Of a DNA stretch of 30,643 bases, positions 1 through 7,442 are shown piece after piece. Under the pieces are notes generated by a model, which searched no databases, was not told the origin of the DNA, and was given only the letters and a program-made list of their open reading frames with translations. The stretch is from the NCBI GenBank assembly GCA_035369865.1, contig DAOOVG010000015.1, positions 1 through 30,643 on the forward strand, given 5' to 3'. Source of the DNA: MVYY01 sp035369865 (lineage in GTDB: Bacteria; Bacteroidota; Bacteroidia; Bacteroidales; Paludibacteraceae). Position 1 is the first letter of the stretch. Every line of letters begins with the position of its first letter. Made by a program: the position numbers and the translations under genes.

Positions 1-54
1 CGCCGACCCTCTGCTTGTAAGGCAGATGCTCTGAACCAGCTGAGCTAAACGCCC
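1..54 (-). tRNA. tRNA-Val (anticodon UAC), 3' part cut off by window edge
   Basis: Read on the minus strand, the segment starts with the acceptor strand GGGCGTT. It continues with a D-stem GCTC/GAGC, an anticodon stem TCTGC/GCAGA enclosing the seven-base loop CTTACAA, and the start of the variable and T-arm region. The anticodon is TAC (valine), with A at position 37. The T-arm and 3' acceptor lie outside the window. A good promoter lies 40 bases upstream. TrmN6, whose E. coli homologue modifies A37 of this very tRNA, is encoded at 5324-6037. Confidence 0.93.
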
Positions 55-93
55 AAATCTTTACGTAATCTATACGTTTTTAAAAAAGCGTTG

Positions 94-122
94 CAAAGAT
101 ACATTGTTTTTTGATATCTCAA
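94..122 (-). promoter_or_regulatory. Promoter of the tRNA-Val transcript
   Basis: On the minus strand there is a TTG element (120-122, within a longer TTTTTG), an 18-base spacer and TATCTTTG (94-101). This matches the Bacteroidetes sigma-ABfr pattern TTG-N19(+/-)-TAnnTTTG. Transcription would start near position 87, leaving a leader of about 33 bases before the tRNA. Confidence 0.7.
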
Positions 123-512
123 AAATTTATTTTGAAGAAAAATTTATTTCCCAACATCAATTATTTTATTCGACCCTTAAAATCTCCATCAAAAGATGTC
201 AAAAAATCGAGAAGCCTTCAAAAAAGATTCAAGTTTACTTGAATAAAAAATTTTTATATAGTTATGTGAAATTTCAACAACCATATTCAAAATTATATGA
301 AAATCAAGGCATTCCCGAATGCACAAAATAAGAATCAAGATTACAATAACTTTAATAGCTTACCATACTCTCTGGCTCTAATCGCAAGGGACTCAATTAA
401 GAAAAAATACAAAGACGTAAACCTAAAGAAAGGAATAACTTCCACCCTTATGAATTTTCGATTTATGAATAATTTCGATTTATGAATAATAATGTATGCT
501 GGCAGCTTATTT
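123..512. other. Gene-free gap between the tRNA promoter and the DUF4251 gene
   Basis: AT-rich, with no convincing gene. Two short open frames on the plus strand (104-331 and 297-485) overlap each other. The first runs over the tRNA promoter, and neither shows a recognisable domain or signal, so I treat them as chance. The only structure I see is the tandem duplication at 456-489. Confidence 0.5.
456..489. repeat. Perfect tandem duplication of a 17-base unit
   Basis: Two adjacent identical copies of TTTCGATTTATGAATAA (456-472 and 473-489), preceded by a partial copy (TTATGAAT). The repeat is noncoding, just past the 3' end of the minus-strand DUF4251 gene. It is probably a slippage product. 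Confidence 0.85.
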
Positions 513-989
513 TTAGTTTTTTATTTCACCACTAAATGAAATAGGATCTCGTTGATTAGAGATAACAGTAAATGAAACTTTTCCATTATCAAAAATATTC
601 ATATCGAAATTATAGTTATAAAAAGTGGTATTCACTTTAAACGATATTTCCCAGCATTTCTTTTTCTGATTGATCTGAGCTTTATAATCCATCATAGGTT
701 CTGAAAATTTTATACCTCCTTCAGTAGAGCTATAAGGTGCTGTGTAAGCTACACCAAAATAGGGTAAAAAAGCAAAGGCAGAATCATTTTTTATTTTCAA
801 TTCATAATTAGCATTCAAATAAATTTGTTTTCCCCTTAATGGATAAGCATATTGAACACCTATCGTGTAATTTTTCGATTCAATTTTTTTATTCAACGCT
901 TGTATGCTTTCAGTAGTAACTTTTGATGTAGAACAGGAAGCCAATAAAAGTATACCGATTAGCATAAAGTTAATTTTGTAATTTTTCAT
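513..989 (-). CDS. DUF4251-family lipoprotein
   Basis: A protein of 158 residues. The ATG at 987-989 is chosen because it is followed at once by a signal sequence MKNYKINFMLIGILLLASC with the lipobox cysteine at residue 19. A longer reading from a TTG at 1019 would put ten residues in front of the signal. The mature part has the short beta-rich pattern of the Bacteroidetes DUF4251 family: an 'Y.v....a.PlrG..i.L' start, a central PYFGVAY segment and a C-terminal 'ISFSGEI' strand. The function of this family is unknown and it is probably periplasmic or outer-membrane attached. It lies 73 bases after the amylase-family gene on the same strand and may be co-transcribed. The family assignment is by recognition, not by search. 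Confidence 0.8.
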   Translation of the reverse strand: MKNYKINFMLIGILLLASCSTSKVTTESIQALNKKIESKNYTIGVQYAYPLRGKQIYLNANYELKIKNDSAFAFLPYFGVAYTAPYSSTEGGIKFSEPMMDYKAQINQKKKCWEISFKVNTTFYNYNFDMNIFDNGKVSFTVISNQRDPISFSGEIKN

Positions 990-1062
990 AGACCGTATTT
1001 TTAAAAAGTTATTAATCAAAGATTTATTTACAGTTTTTCTTTCTTTTTCAACATCTCAACAC

Positions 1063-2748
1063 TTATGATTCCTGTGTTAATTTAAATATTTTTCCTTTCC
1101 AAGGTGGAAGAATAGTTTTAAAATAAACATCAGGCGAAAGAAAAATATGGCTAATTTTTTCAGATTCATCCAATAAATTTATTCCGCTATAATGTTGATC
1201 GACAGATAAATCAAGAAATTGAAAAGCCTCTAATGGAATTCTTACCTCCGTGTACAGTTCCTTGTCGTCAAAATTCAACACAAATAAAAGCAATTCATCT
1301 TCGTATTTTCGAATATAAGAAAACTGTTCATGTGTATTAAAGTTAGGATTATTAAAATTGGCATATTCCAGATCGTACATGACACCGTCTGTGATGGCTT
1401 TTTCACGAAGGGTAATATTCAATAATTTCTGATAGAAATTTCTAAGCTCCTTTTGTTTCTTTGTTAATTTTGCTCCATCAAATTTGCCATTATTCGCCCA
1501 TGCTTGTATAGATTTAACTCCCCAATAGTCAAATATAGATGTTTTTCCGTCAAGTCCACTGAAACCTTCAATATCCATTCCTAATTCACCCAATTCTTGA
1601 CCAAAATAAATCAGCACCGGGGCTTTAGTTAAAGTAGCCGCTACAATCATAGCTGGTTGAGCATACATGCCATCACCAGCAAAAAATCCAGAAGCAATTC
1701 GTTGTTCATCATGATTTTCTAAAAAATTGAGCATATAATTTTCAATGCCGTTCAATTGTTGCCAAGCATAAGTAATATTTCGTGCCGGATAATTTCGCGT
1801 CGTTACATTCCGAAGCGTTTCGTAAAGACCAATTTTATCATACAAATAATCAAATTTACCATTACAAAGATAATTTCTGTATTCAGGAAATTTATAAATT
1901 TCAGCAATAAAAATAATGTCGGGATATTTCTCTTTTACCTGAACGAGAGCCCAATTCCAAAATTCTACTGGAATCATTTCTGCCATATCACAACGAAAAC
2001 CATCAATTCCTTTTCCTACCCAAAACAGCAAAATATCCAGCATTTTGAACCATGTGTCGGGTATAGGATCAAATTGCTTTTGCATCCCTTCCATATAATT
2101 AACTCCATAATTCAACTTAACAGTATCGTACCAATCATAAATAGTAGGCGAAGGTGTGAACTGGTCGTTTCCTGTGGCTTTGGCAGGAAATTCATAATAA
2201 CCATCAATATCAAATTGAGGTGCAAATGGCTGACGTGGAATGTAATAAAAATTATTTAAAGGCGAAAATGCCCACTCTGGATGATCTCTTTCTCCAAAAT
2301 CTTCAACACCTTTTGGTTTAGCATCTGAATAGTATTGACGTGCCACATGATTGGGAACAAAATCAATAATAACTTTCAAACCCGCAGCATGCGTACGATC
2401 AATCAAATTTTCAAATTCTTTCATTCTTTCAGGAACATATTCAGCCAAATCAGGATCCACATCATAATAATCCTTTACGGCATAAGGTGAACCTGCTTTC
2501 CCTTTCACAATGCACGGAAAATCTTTTTTAATCCCATAAGCAGAATAATCGGTTTGGGTAGCATGTTCAAGGATGCCAGTGTACCATATATGTGTAACGC
2601 CTAACGATTTGATTTCCTGGAGGGCTTTGTCGGTAAAACTGTCGAATTTTCCACAACCGTTTTCTTCAATGCTGCCATTGTATTTATTCATTGTATTATA
2701 GTTTCCAAACAATCTTGGAAGTACTTCATAAATTACGAATTTAGCCAT
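1063..2748 (-). CDS. Cytoplasmic alpha-amylase-family glycoside hydrolase (GH13)
   Basis: 561 residues without a signal peptide, so cytoplasmic. It should act on alpha-1,4-glucan or malto-oligosaccharide. The four GH13 regions are visible: region I DFVPNH (129-134), region II GFRCDMAEM with the nucleophile Asp254, region III FIAEIY with the acid/base Glu283, and region IV FLENHDEQR with Asp347. The N-terminus (IYEVLPRLFGNYN) and the segment ATQTDYSAYGI are typical of the intracellular Bacteroidetes amylase-like proteins annotated only as 'alpha-amylase family'. All catalytic residues are intact. A small C-terminal beta domain (about 470-561) follows the barrel. The gene lies 39 bases downstream of the metallopeptidase-like lipoprotein gene on the same strand. 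Exact substrate (glycogen breakdown product, maltodextrin or trehalose-like) cannot be told from the sequence. Confidence 0.9.
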   Translation of the reverse strand: MAKFVIYEVLPRLFGNYNTMNKYNGSIEENGCGKFDSFTDKALQEIKSLGVTHIWYTGILEHATQTDYSAYGIKKDFPCIVKGKAGSPYAVKDYYDVDPDLAEYVPERMKEFENLIDRTHAAGLKVIIDFVPNHVARQYYSDAKPKGVEDFGERDHPEWAFSPLNNFYYIPRQPFAPQFDIDGYYEFPAKATGNDQFTPSPTIYDWYDTVKLNYGVNYMEGMQKQFDPIPDTWFKMLDILLFWVGKGIDGFRCDMAEMIPVEFWNWALVQVKEKYPDIIFIAEIYKFPEYRNYLCNGKFDYLYDKIGLYETLRNVTTRNYPARNITYAWQQLNGIENYMLNFLENHDEQRIASGFFAGDGMYAQPAMIVAATLTKAPVLIYFGQELGELGMDIEGFSGLDGKTSIFDYWGVKSIQAWANNGKFDGAKLTKKQKELRNFYQKLLNITLREKAITDGVMYDLEYANFNNPNFNTHEQFSYIRKYEDELLLFVLNFDDKELYTEVRIPLEAFQFLDLSVDQHYSGINLLDESEKISHIFLSPDVYFKTILPPWKGKIFKLTQES

Positions 2749-2787
2749 AGTTGAAATCTAAAATATGAATTTAACTGAAAATCATTT

Positions 2788-3984
2788 TTACTTATTCATA
2801 TCAGGTCTGAAATTTTCTACGGGACAAGATAAAACTTTAAATTCAGAAATTGTAGTTCCTTTTATCTTTGCTGCAGAAACATCTCCTGATATTTTTTCAT
2901 AAATTAAAAAATTATCTACCAACATCGTACCTTTTGGTGGTACTATAAAACCAAAATAAAAACCATCTTCGCTTACCTCTATTTCAGAACAATATGTGTA
3001 CCTTTCATTGATAAAATAATATAACATTTGCCCTGATTTAACGATTTCTAACTTATTTTGTCCATCAATTTGAATTGCTGATTTGAATAATTGAGTATAA
3101 AAGCTATACCAGTTACTATTCCCCATAAACATTTGTTGTTCCTGATTAATAATAAAATATTCAATAGATTTTTTTCCCTGCAGCGAAAAAGGATCTGGAA
3201 GAGTTCCAAAAATTATTCCATACTGATCATTACTCTGGCAATTTTGGCACTCTAAAGTCAGTTTATATTTGAAATCACTTTGAATATTTACGTTGGTTTT
3301 GGCAAAAACAAAATAAAGTGAATCAATTTTTGATTGAAATTTTAAACGTCTATTATCTATAGAGGTTTCATAAGTAGTTGTATTTTTTATCGTCCAGCCA
3401 ACATGTTGCATATCATCAAAATTTCTTTCAATCATTAAACTATAAGCTAAAGTATCAATATTAAAAGTAGAAGTCAAAAGAAAAGGTGGCGTAGTACTTT
3501 CATCAAACAATTCATCAATGTAATAATTTCTCCTGAAGCCTCTATAATTGATATTCCAGGAGCGATTGTTTATTTTCTCTCCACCACACATGATAGATTT
3601 CCAATCGCCATTTTCAAGAACAGTATTCAAATGTTTTCGACCTAATATGCCATGTCCCAATTCATGAAAAAGCAAATTTTCTTTCATTATATCTGCTCCA
3701 GCTGAGGAAGAAATATCTTCCCAATATTTTTTATCAATCTGTATGCGAATAGGATGTTCCTTATAAGTTAAGCCTGCTGTGCTTTCCTTCAAATTGGCAA
3801 ATTCAATAATTATTCCATCCCTTTGGAAGTTAAAATTCTTTCCTCGTTTACCTGCTTCTATTTCAAATCGTGTTAAGTAAGGTAAAAACTCACTGTCCAC
3901 ACGATATTCATTGTCGTCTTCACAGGAATAAAAAAGGCTGATAAAGAAAAGAAAAAAGAATATTTTTCTCTTATGCAGTTTCAT
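2788..3984 (-). CDS. Putative zinc-metallopeptidase lipoprotein with C-terminal lectin-like domain
   Basis: 398 residues from the ATG at 3982-3984. This start is preferred over a TTG at 4011 because the signal sequence begins here, with a lipobox LFYSC (Cys21). Residues 107-118 read HELGHGILGRKH: an HExxH zinc site plus a third histidine. A downstream SIM motif (Met132) sits where metzincins have their Met-turn. The spacing to the third His is one residue longer than the classical HExxHxxGxxH. The C-terminal part (about 235-385) contains NKLEIVKSGQMLYYFINE, typical of concanavalin-A-like/laminin-G-like beta-sandwich domains, so it may bind a polymer. It is likely surface or periplasmic. Peptidase activity is inferred from the motif; I do not recognise a named family. 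Confidence 0.75.
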   Translation of the reverse strand: MKLHKRKIFFFLFFISLFYSCEDDNEYRVDSEFLPYLTRFEIEAGKRGKNFNFQRDGIIIEFANLKESTAGLTYKEHPIRIQIDKKYWEDISSSAGADIMKENLLFHELGHGILGRKHLNTVLENGDWKSIMCGGEKINNRSWNINYRGFRRNYYIDELFDESTTPPFLLTSTFNIDTLAYSLMIERNFDDMQHVGWTIKNTTTYETSIDNRRLKFQSKIDSLYFVFAKTNVNIQSDFKYKLTLECQNCQSNDQYGIIFGTLPDPFSLQGKKSIEYFIINQEQQMFMGNSNWYSFYTQLFKSAIQIDGQNKLEIVKSGQMLYYFINERYTYCSEIEVSEDGFYFGFIVPPKGTMLVDNFLIYEKISGDVSAAKIKGTTISEFKVLSCPVENFRPDMNK

Positions 3985-4008
3985 TTTTTTACTAACATAA
4001 TCTTCATA

Positions 4009-4016
4009 CAAATATA
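4009..4016 (-). promoter_or_regulatory. Possible -7 element for the metallopeptidase-like gene
   Basis: The minus strand reads TATATTTG, a full match to TAnnTTTG, 24 bases before the ATG at 3984. No clear TTG is seen at the -33 distance, so this rests on one box only. Confidence 0.4.
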
Positions 4017-4084
4017 AATAAAAACACCGATAATTTGTTAAAAGCTATAAACTAATCAAACTCGATGCATTTAATTTTCCAATA

Positions 4085-4310
4085 ATTATAAGATGTTTGA
4101 AACGTCTTTCTATCTCCTCCAACAGTTTTTTCTGATTACCTTTTTACCGTAAAAATATAATCTGCACTATTTTCAATAATCTTTTTAGCTATCTTGGTTT
4201 GGGGACCAATGGCGTGGTTATTACGATACTGCCTTCAAGATCAAACAAGTCAAGTAATAATGAAATAGCAGTAATTTTATTACTAATTGCTAAGGTTTCG
4301 CAGTTAAAAA
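4085..4310 (-). pseudogene. Decayed ISAs1-family transposase fragment
   Basis: No open frame survives, but the minus strand read in two alternating frames gives a recognisable ISAs1-type transposase core. One frame gives NKITAISLLLDLFDLEGSIVI, here 4216-4279. A shift of frame then gives AIGPQTKIAKKIIENSADY continuing IFTVK, and a shift back gives GNQKKLLEEIERRFKH. This is the block around the family's 'VTIDAMGcQ..IA..I....ADY...lKgNQ'. At least two frameshifts are needed. Both the N-terminal and C-terminal parts of the transposase are missing and no terminal inverted repeats were found, so the element is dead. Confidence 0.75.
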
Positions 4311-4820
4311 GTGCTAGGAACAAAGTAAAAAAGTAGCATATTTTATCTAATAATTCATTAAAAATGAATATTATAGCTGTATGATTATAAAAAAACAGAA
4401 AAATATGCTATCAAACAAAATTAGAAAAAAAAATTCTGAAATTGAAACAGATTTCAATGAAATGAATTAGAAAGTAGAATATTTTGAAAGGTTTCAAGAA
4501 TACTTGCTTTTTCTTTTCAAGAAGCAGCATGAAAAAAATGGAACCATTAATATATTGATAATCAAATAAAAAAGAGTTAAACTATGCTTCCTTATTTCTT
4601 GTCTTTCAACCCTTCAAAACGAAATGTGAAACTTCAGTAAATTACTTTGAGAAATTGATATAAAGAACTTAAATGAAAAACCTTTTTTTATCCATTGAGA
4701 ATTTTTTATGTTTTCATTTATTGTGGCACAATCGTTGTTGTATTTTTTATTAAAGGAATGAGTGCTTTTAGTATTTGTTTAAAACCTGCCAAATTAGCTA
4801 TTAAAAATTTCTTTTTGGGA
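4311..4820. other. Gene-poor gap with a broken small reading frame
   Basis: Between the transposase remnant and the LTxxQ gene. On the plus strand a frame opens at ATG 4381, meets a TAG at 4468-4470 and then stays open in the same frame to a TAA at 4567-4569 (63 codons counting the TAG and the final stop). The product is Lys/Glu-rich and not recognised. An 11-base inverted repeat (TAGCATATTTT at 4334-4344 and its complement at 4400-4410) brackets the start. I see no strong promoter or terminator. Confidence 0.4.
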
Positions 4821-5291
4821 ATGAAAGCTAAAAATTATATTTGTATAATAATTTTAATGTTGAGTTTTGTAAATTATTTGCAAGCTCAATTGCCGGAAAC
4901 TGTTGTTGAAAATTCACCCGAGCAAGAAGCCGCCAAGCAAACCGCAAAACTTGAACAGGAATTGAATTTGACTCTTGAACAAACAAAAAAAATTTATGAA
5001 ATTAATCTTCGATATGCCAAACAACGTCAACTTTGCAATAAACGTTCAGAGGTAATGGAACTCATCAAGAAAAAAGATGTAGAAATTCAGGAAGTATTAA
5101 GTGGAGACCAATATCAGCGGCTTCTGAACAAACGTAATGAACGTTCCACCATGCAAGTACCTACTACTGAAGGAATAAGGAATATTACACCTTCTTATCG
5201 TCCTATAAATGAGAAAAAATCTATCGAAAACAATTCCAGCAACAGAATGAAGCAAAAAAATACTTCTTCAAAGCATTCGCCTCGAAAATAA
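4821..5291 (+). CDS. LTxxQ-motif (Spy/CpxP-like) exported protein
   Basis: 156 residues from the ATG at 4821. This start is chosen because it begins a clean signal peptide (about 1-22, ending LQA) with no lipobox; upstream in-frame extension starts from a TTG and would bury the signal. The mature part is mostly helical, with a signature LTLEQ at 49-53, the LTxxQ motif of the periplasmic Spy/CpxP class. A second helix ends in 'LSGDQYQRLL', also typical of the class. The tail (about 105-156) is basic, rich in Asn, Ser and Lys and probably disordered. In Enterobacteria such proteins are periplasmic chaperones or envelope-stress sensors; whether that applies here is unknown. It lies 32 bases before trmN6 and is likely co-transcribed with it. 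Confidence 0.7.
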   Translation: MKAKNYICIIILMLSFVNYLQAQLPETVVENSPEQEAAKQTAKLEQELNLTLEQTKKIYEINLRYAKQRQLCNKRSEVMELIKKKDVEIQEVLSGDQYQRLLNKRNERSTMQVPTTEGIRNITPSYRPINEKKSIENNSSNRMKQKNTSSKHSPRK

Positions 5292-5323
5292 AAAAGAGAA
5301 TAGAGAAACTGTTTCAATAACAC

Positions 5324-6037
5324 ATGGCTAATCCTTATTTCAAATTTAAAAAATTTACAGTTTTTCAGGACAAATGTGCCATGAAGGTTGGTGTTGATGG
5401 CGTTTTGTTAGGAGCATGGACACCACTTGAAAATTCTATACATATTTTAGACGTTGGTACAGGAACAGGTTTAATTTCAATGATGCTGGCTCAAAGAAGT
5501 AATGCTTTCATTGATGCCATTGATATTGATAAACAAGCCATTTTACAGGCACAACAAAATATTAATTCTTCACCATGGCGAAATCGCATCCAATTATCTG
5601 AAATCTCTTTTCAAGAATATGTTCAAAAAACTGCTTCGAACTACGATTTGATTGTTTCAAATCCACCTTATTTTGTGAACTCACTGAAAGCACCTTCCGC
5701 GTCAAGAACACAGGCACGACATGCTGACACACTTTTTCATTCAGAACTGATTGAATTGGGCAATCAAATTCTGAAACCAACCGGCAATATTTGTCTTATT
5801 CTACCTGTAAAAGAAGGATTGAAATGTTATTTGCATGCTTTGGAATTAAACATGGGGTGTCAGCAAGTGGTATTTGTTTATCCTCGTGTTGATCTTCCAG
5901 CAAAACGCTTGTTGCTTCACTTTTCAAAAAAAGATGCTGTGACTCGTGTAAGTAAATTGGTAATAGAAACCAGGAACCGACATCAATATACGCCCGAATT
6001 TAATGCACTGGTTTCAGATTTTTATCTGAATTTATAA
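5324..6037 (+). CDS. trmN6: tRNA1(Val) (adenine37-N6)-methyltransferase
   Basis: 237 residues, a full-length class I SAM-dependent methyltransferase of the TrmN6/YfiC family. It uses SAM to form m6A at position 37 of tRNA-Val(UAC). The SAM-binding motif I DVGTGTGL is at 43-50, with an acidic motif II (IDAIDIDK) after it. The N6-adenine catalytic motif NPPY is at 113-116. The N-terminal FKFKKFTVFQD and MKVGVDGVLLGAW (about 6-33) are characteristic of this family and separate it from other N6-methylases such as HemK/PrmC. The product is cytoplasmic. The candidate substrate tRNA is encoded at the left end of this window. Confidence 0.9.
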   Translation: MANPYFKFKKFTVFQDKCAMKVGVDGVLLGAWTPLENSIHILDVGTGTGLISMMLAQRSNAFIDAIDIDKQAILQAQQNINSSPWRNRIQLSEISFQEYVQKTASNYDLIVSNPPYFVNSLKAPSASRTQARHADTLFHSELIELGNQILKPTGNICLILPVKEGLKCYLHALELNMGCQQVVFVYPRVDLPAKRLLLHFSKKDAVTRVSKLVIETRNRHQYTPEFNALVSDFYLNL

Positions 6038-6081
6038 TAATACCAACTTCATTAACTGGAGTAAGATTAAACATTATTTTC

Positions 6082-6119
6082 AAAAAATGGCTTTGCCTTA
6101 AATTAGAATTCCATTTTTT
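6082..6119. terminator. Possible terminator after trmN6
   Basis: A 9-base perfect inverted repeat, AAAAAATGG (6082-6090) and CCATTTTTT (6111-6119), separated by 20 bases and lying 45 bases after the trmN6 stop. The right arm supplies a T-run. The loop is long, so it is weaker than a typical intrinsic terminator. Confidence 0.4.
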
Positions 6120-6548
6120 AATAAATGGCTGGCAGTGGCTAAAAAACTATTGGTGCTACGTACTTTTTTTGATATACCTTGCAGGCAACAATTCTGAACG
6201 GCGTCGCTAATACGTTTTTTAAAAAACAACCAGTTGAATAAGGTAATAAGGTTTTTATTTTATTGATGGTTTTGAATTATTAAGGTTTGGAGATAGATAA
6301 GGTTCGATTTTTTTGTTTTTTGTAATAGAAATTTTTTCCGTATATCTTTGTACCTTCTCTGTGGAGTTCTATGAAAATGAATAATTTATTGCCGGAGAAA
6401 CACTGAGATTTTTTGTTGTTTGTGTATTCAGACGTTTCATGAAACGGGTGCTACTCAGAACTATAGACATTTGCAAAATGTTTTTACTCCAAACTTGAAC
6501 CTCGTACCTCGAAAATTCTATCATTTTTTATAAGGAAGGTAAATTATA
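6120..6548. other. Gene-free gap between convergent trmN6 and comB
   Basis: No open frame of note on either strand. The composition is mixed, with some short stretches of higher GC (around 6120-6225 and 6380-6500) that stand out from the AT-rich surroundings. These could be relics of a lost element, but I could not match them to any transposase. Inside are a promoter-like motif at 6345-6352 and a 14-base perfect palindrome CGTTTCATGAAACG at 6433-6446. Confidence 0.4.
6345..6352 (+). promoter_or_regulatory. Promoter-like -7 box with no gene downstream
   Basis: TATCTTTG matches TAnnTTTG. A TTG ending at about 6331 sits close to, but slightly short of, the usual -33 distance. The nearest plus-strand gene downstream is dut at 9492, so if active it would drive only a short noncoding or antisense transcript toward comB. 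Confidence 0.3.
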
Positions 6549-6583
6549 AGCTTCTTGCTGTTTTACCGTTTCAGGAAGATGCT
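6549..6583 (-). terminator. Imperfect hairpin after comB
   Basis: Arms AGCTTCTTGCTG (6549-6560) and CAGGAAGATGCT (6572-6583) pair at 10 of 12 positions around an 11-base loop, starting 24 bases beyond the comB stop. There is no strong T-run after it, so it may only stabilise the mRNA end. Confidence 0.4.
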
Positions 6584-6606
6584 ATAAAAATCAAATTTTT
6601 ATGATT

Positions 6607-7326
6607 TTATTTCTTTATAAGCAATTTTTTAGAAGTTTTATCATAATACGGTAAAACATCTGTTGTGTCCGTTTGCAAACAAAAATAATAATCTGCTTCC
6701 AAATGATGAGAAAATAATCGGTGAGCGTGTTCTGTATTTTTCAAAAAGTTTTCAAGATCATTACCAGCTAATTGCCAAAGGGATTGAGCTGTTATCACTG
6801 CATCTAAGCCAGGCTCAAAATTTCCTTCTTTTATCAATCGTTCAGCCAGAGCTCCTCCAAAAACAGCATCTTCGAGATTAAAGCGATTGTTCCATCCAGC
6901 ACAAAGAACCAACACCTCTTTTTTATTTGCCAGACAAAAGTTTGTAACTGCTGTTAGGTTAGAAAAACAACCAATTATTACTTCCCATTCGCTGGAAGCT
7001 GAATTAATTGCCTGTGTCCCATTTGTGGTAGTAAAAACAATTTCTTTGCCTTTTACCATTTCAGGTGTGTATTCAAACGGCGAATTGCCTGCATCGGCAA
7101 AATCACATTTTTCTACATTTCGTTCAGCTCCTACTATCCAGCCTTGATTTTTATATCGCAAAGCTTCTTCAATAGTTGCCACGGGTATAATAGCATTGGC
7201 ACCAGCAGCAAAGGCAGCACATATCGTAGTAGAAGCTCTAAAAACATCTACCATTACTATAATTCTTGCCTCTGACGTTTGGTAATAAGGATATAAAGCA
7301 GGAGAAAAACAAATATCTATTTTCAT
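6607..7326 (-). CDS. comB: 2-phosphosulfolactate phosphatase family protein (ComB)
   Basis: 239 residues, the usual ComB length. ComB hydrolyses 2-phosphosulfolactate to sulfolactate in the coenzyme M pathway of methanogens. Many bacteria that make no coenzyme M carry homologues of uncertain role. Family motifs are present: MVDVFRAST (25-33), GAERNVEKCDFADAGNSP (66-83), FTTTNGTQA (98-106) and CAGWNNRFNLEDAVFGG (142-158), which hold the acidic residues that bind Mg2+. No signal peptide, so cytoplasmic. It follows pckA on the same strand but is separated from it by a good terminator, so it is probably transcribed on its own. Family assignment is firm; substrate in this organism is not established. 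Confidence 0.87.
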   Translation of the reverse strand: MKIDICFSPALYPYYQTSEARIIVMVDVFRASTTICAAFAAGANAIIPVATIEEALRYKNQGWIVGAERNVEKCDFADAGNSPFEYTPEMVKGKEIVFTTTNGTQAINSASSEWEVIIGCFSNLTAVTNFCLANKKEVLVLCAGWNNRFNLEDAVFGGALAERLIKEGNFEPGLDAVITAQSLWQLAGNDLENFLKNTEHAHRLFSHHLEADYYFCLQTDTTDVLPYYDKTSKKLLIKK

Positions 7327-7382
7327 TAGAAATTTTTTTGTTTAATTATCTTTTCTCAACTTTCATCAAGAAATAAATGAAA

Positions 7383-7418
7383 AAGAATGAGTCTTTGTTT
7401 TAAAGGGCTCATTCTTTA
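7383..7418 (-). terminator. Intrinsic terminator of pckA
   Basis: A perfect 10-base stem, AAAGAATGAG (7383-7392) with CTCATTCTTT (7409-7418), around a 16-base loop. On the minus strand it starts 25 bases after the pckA stop and runs into a T-rich tail (TCTTTTTC). Confidence 0.8.
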
Positions 7419-7442
7419 TTAGTGGATTTTTATTCTGAAAAA

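Noticed and set aside
104..485. Two overlapping plus-strand open frames (75 and 62 codons)
   Set aside because: They overlap each other in different frames, one runs across the tRNA promoter, and neither has a signal or recognisable domain.
1756..2259. Long plus-strand frame opposite the amylase gene
   Set aside because: It is fully antisense to an intact GH13 coding region and its product is low-complexity Ile/Asn/Phe-rich.
2763..2801. 8-base inverted repeat ATATGAAT/ATTCATAT as a terminator between metallopeptidase and amylase genes
   Set aside because: The stem is all but one-pair-type AT, the loop is 23 bases or more and one arm overlaps the coding end, so no convincing terminator.
4334..4410. 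11-base inverted repeat TAGCATATTTT as transposon ends
   Set aside because: Such repeats arise by chance in DNA this AT-rich, and no target duplication or transposase lies between the arms.
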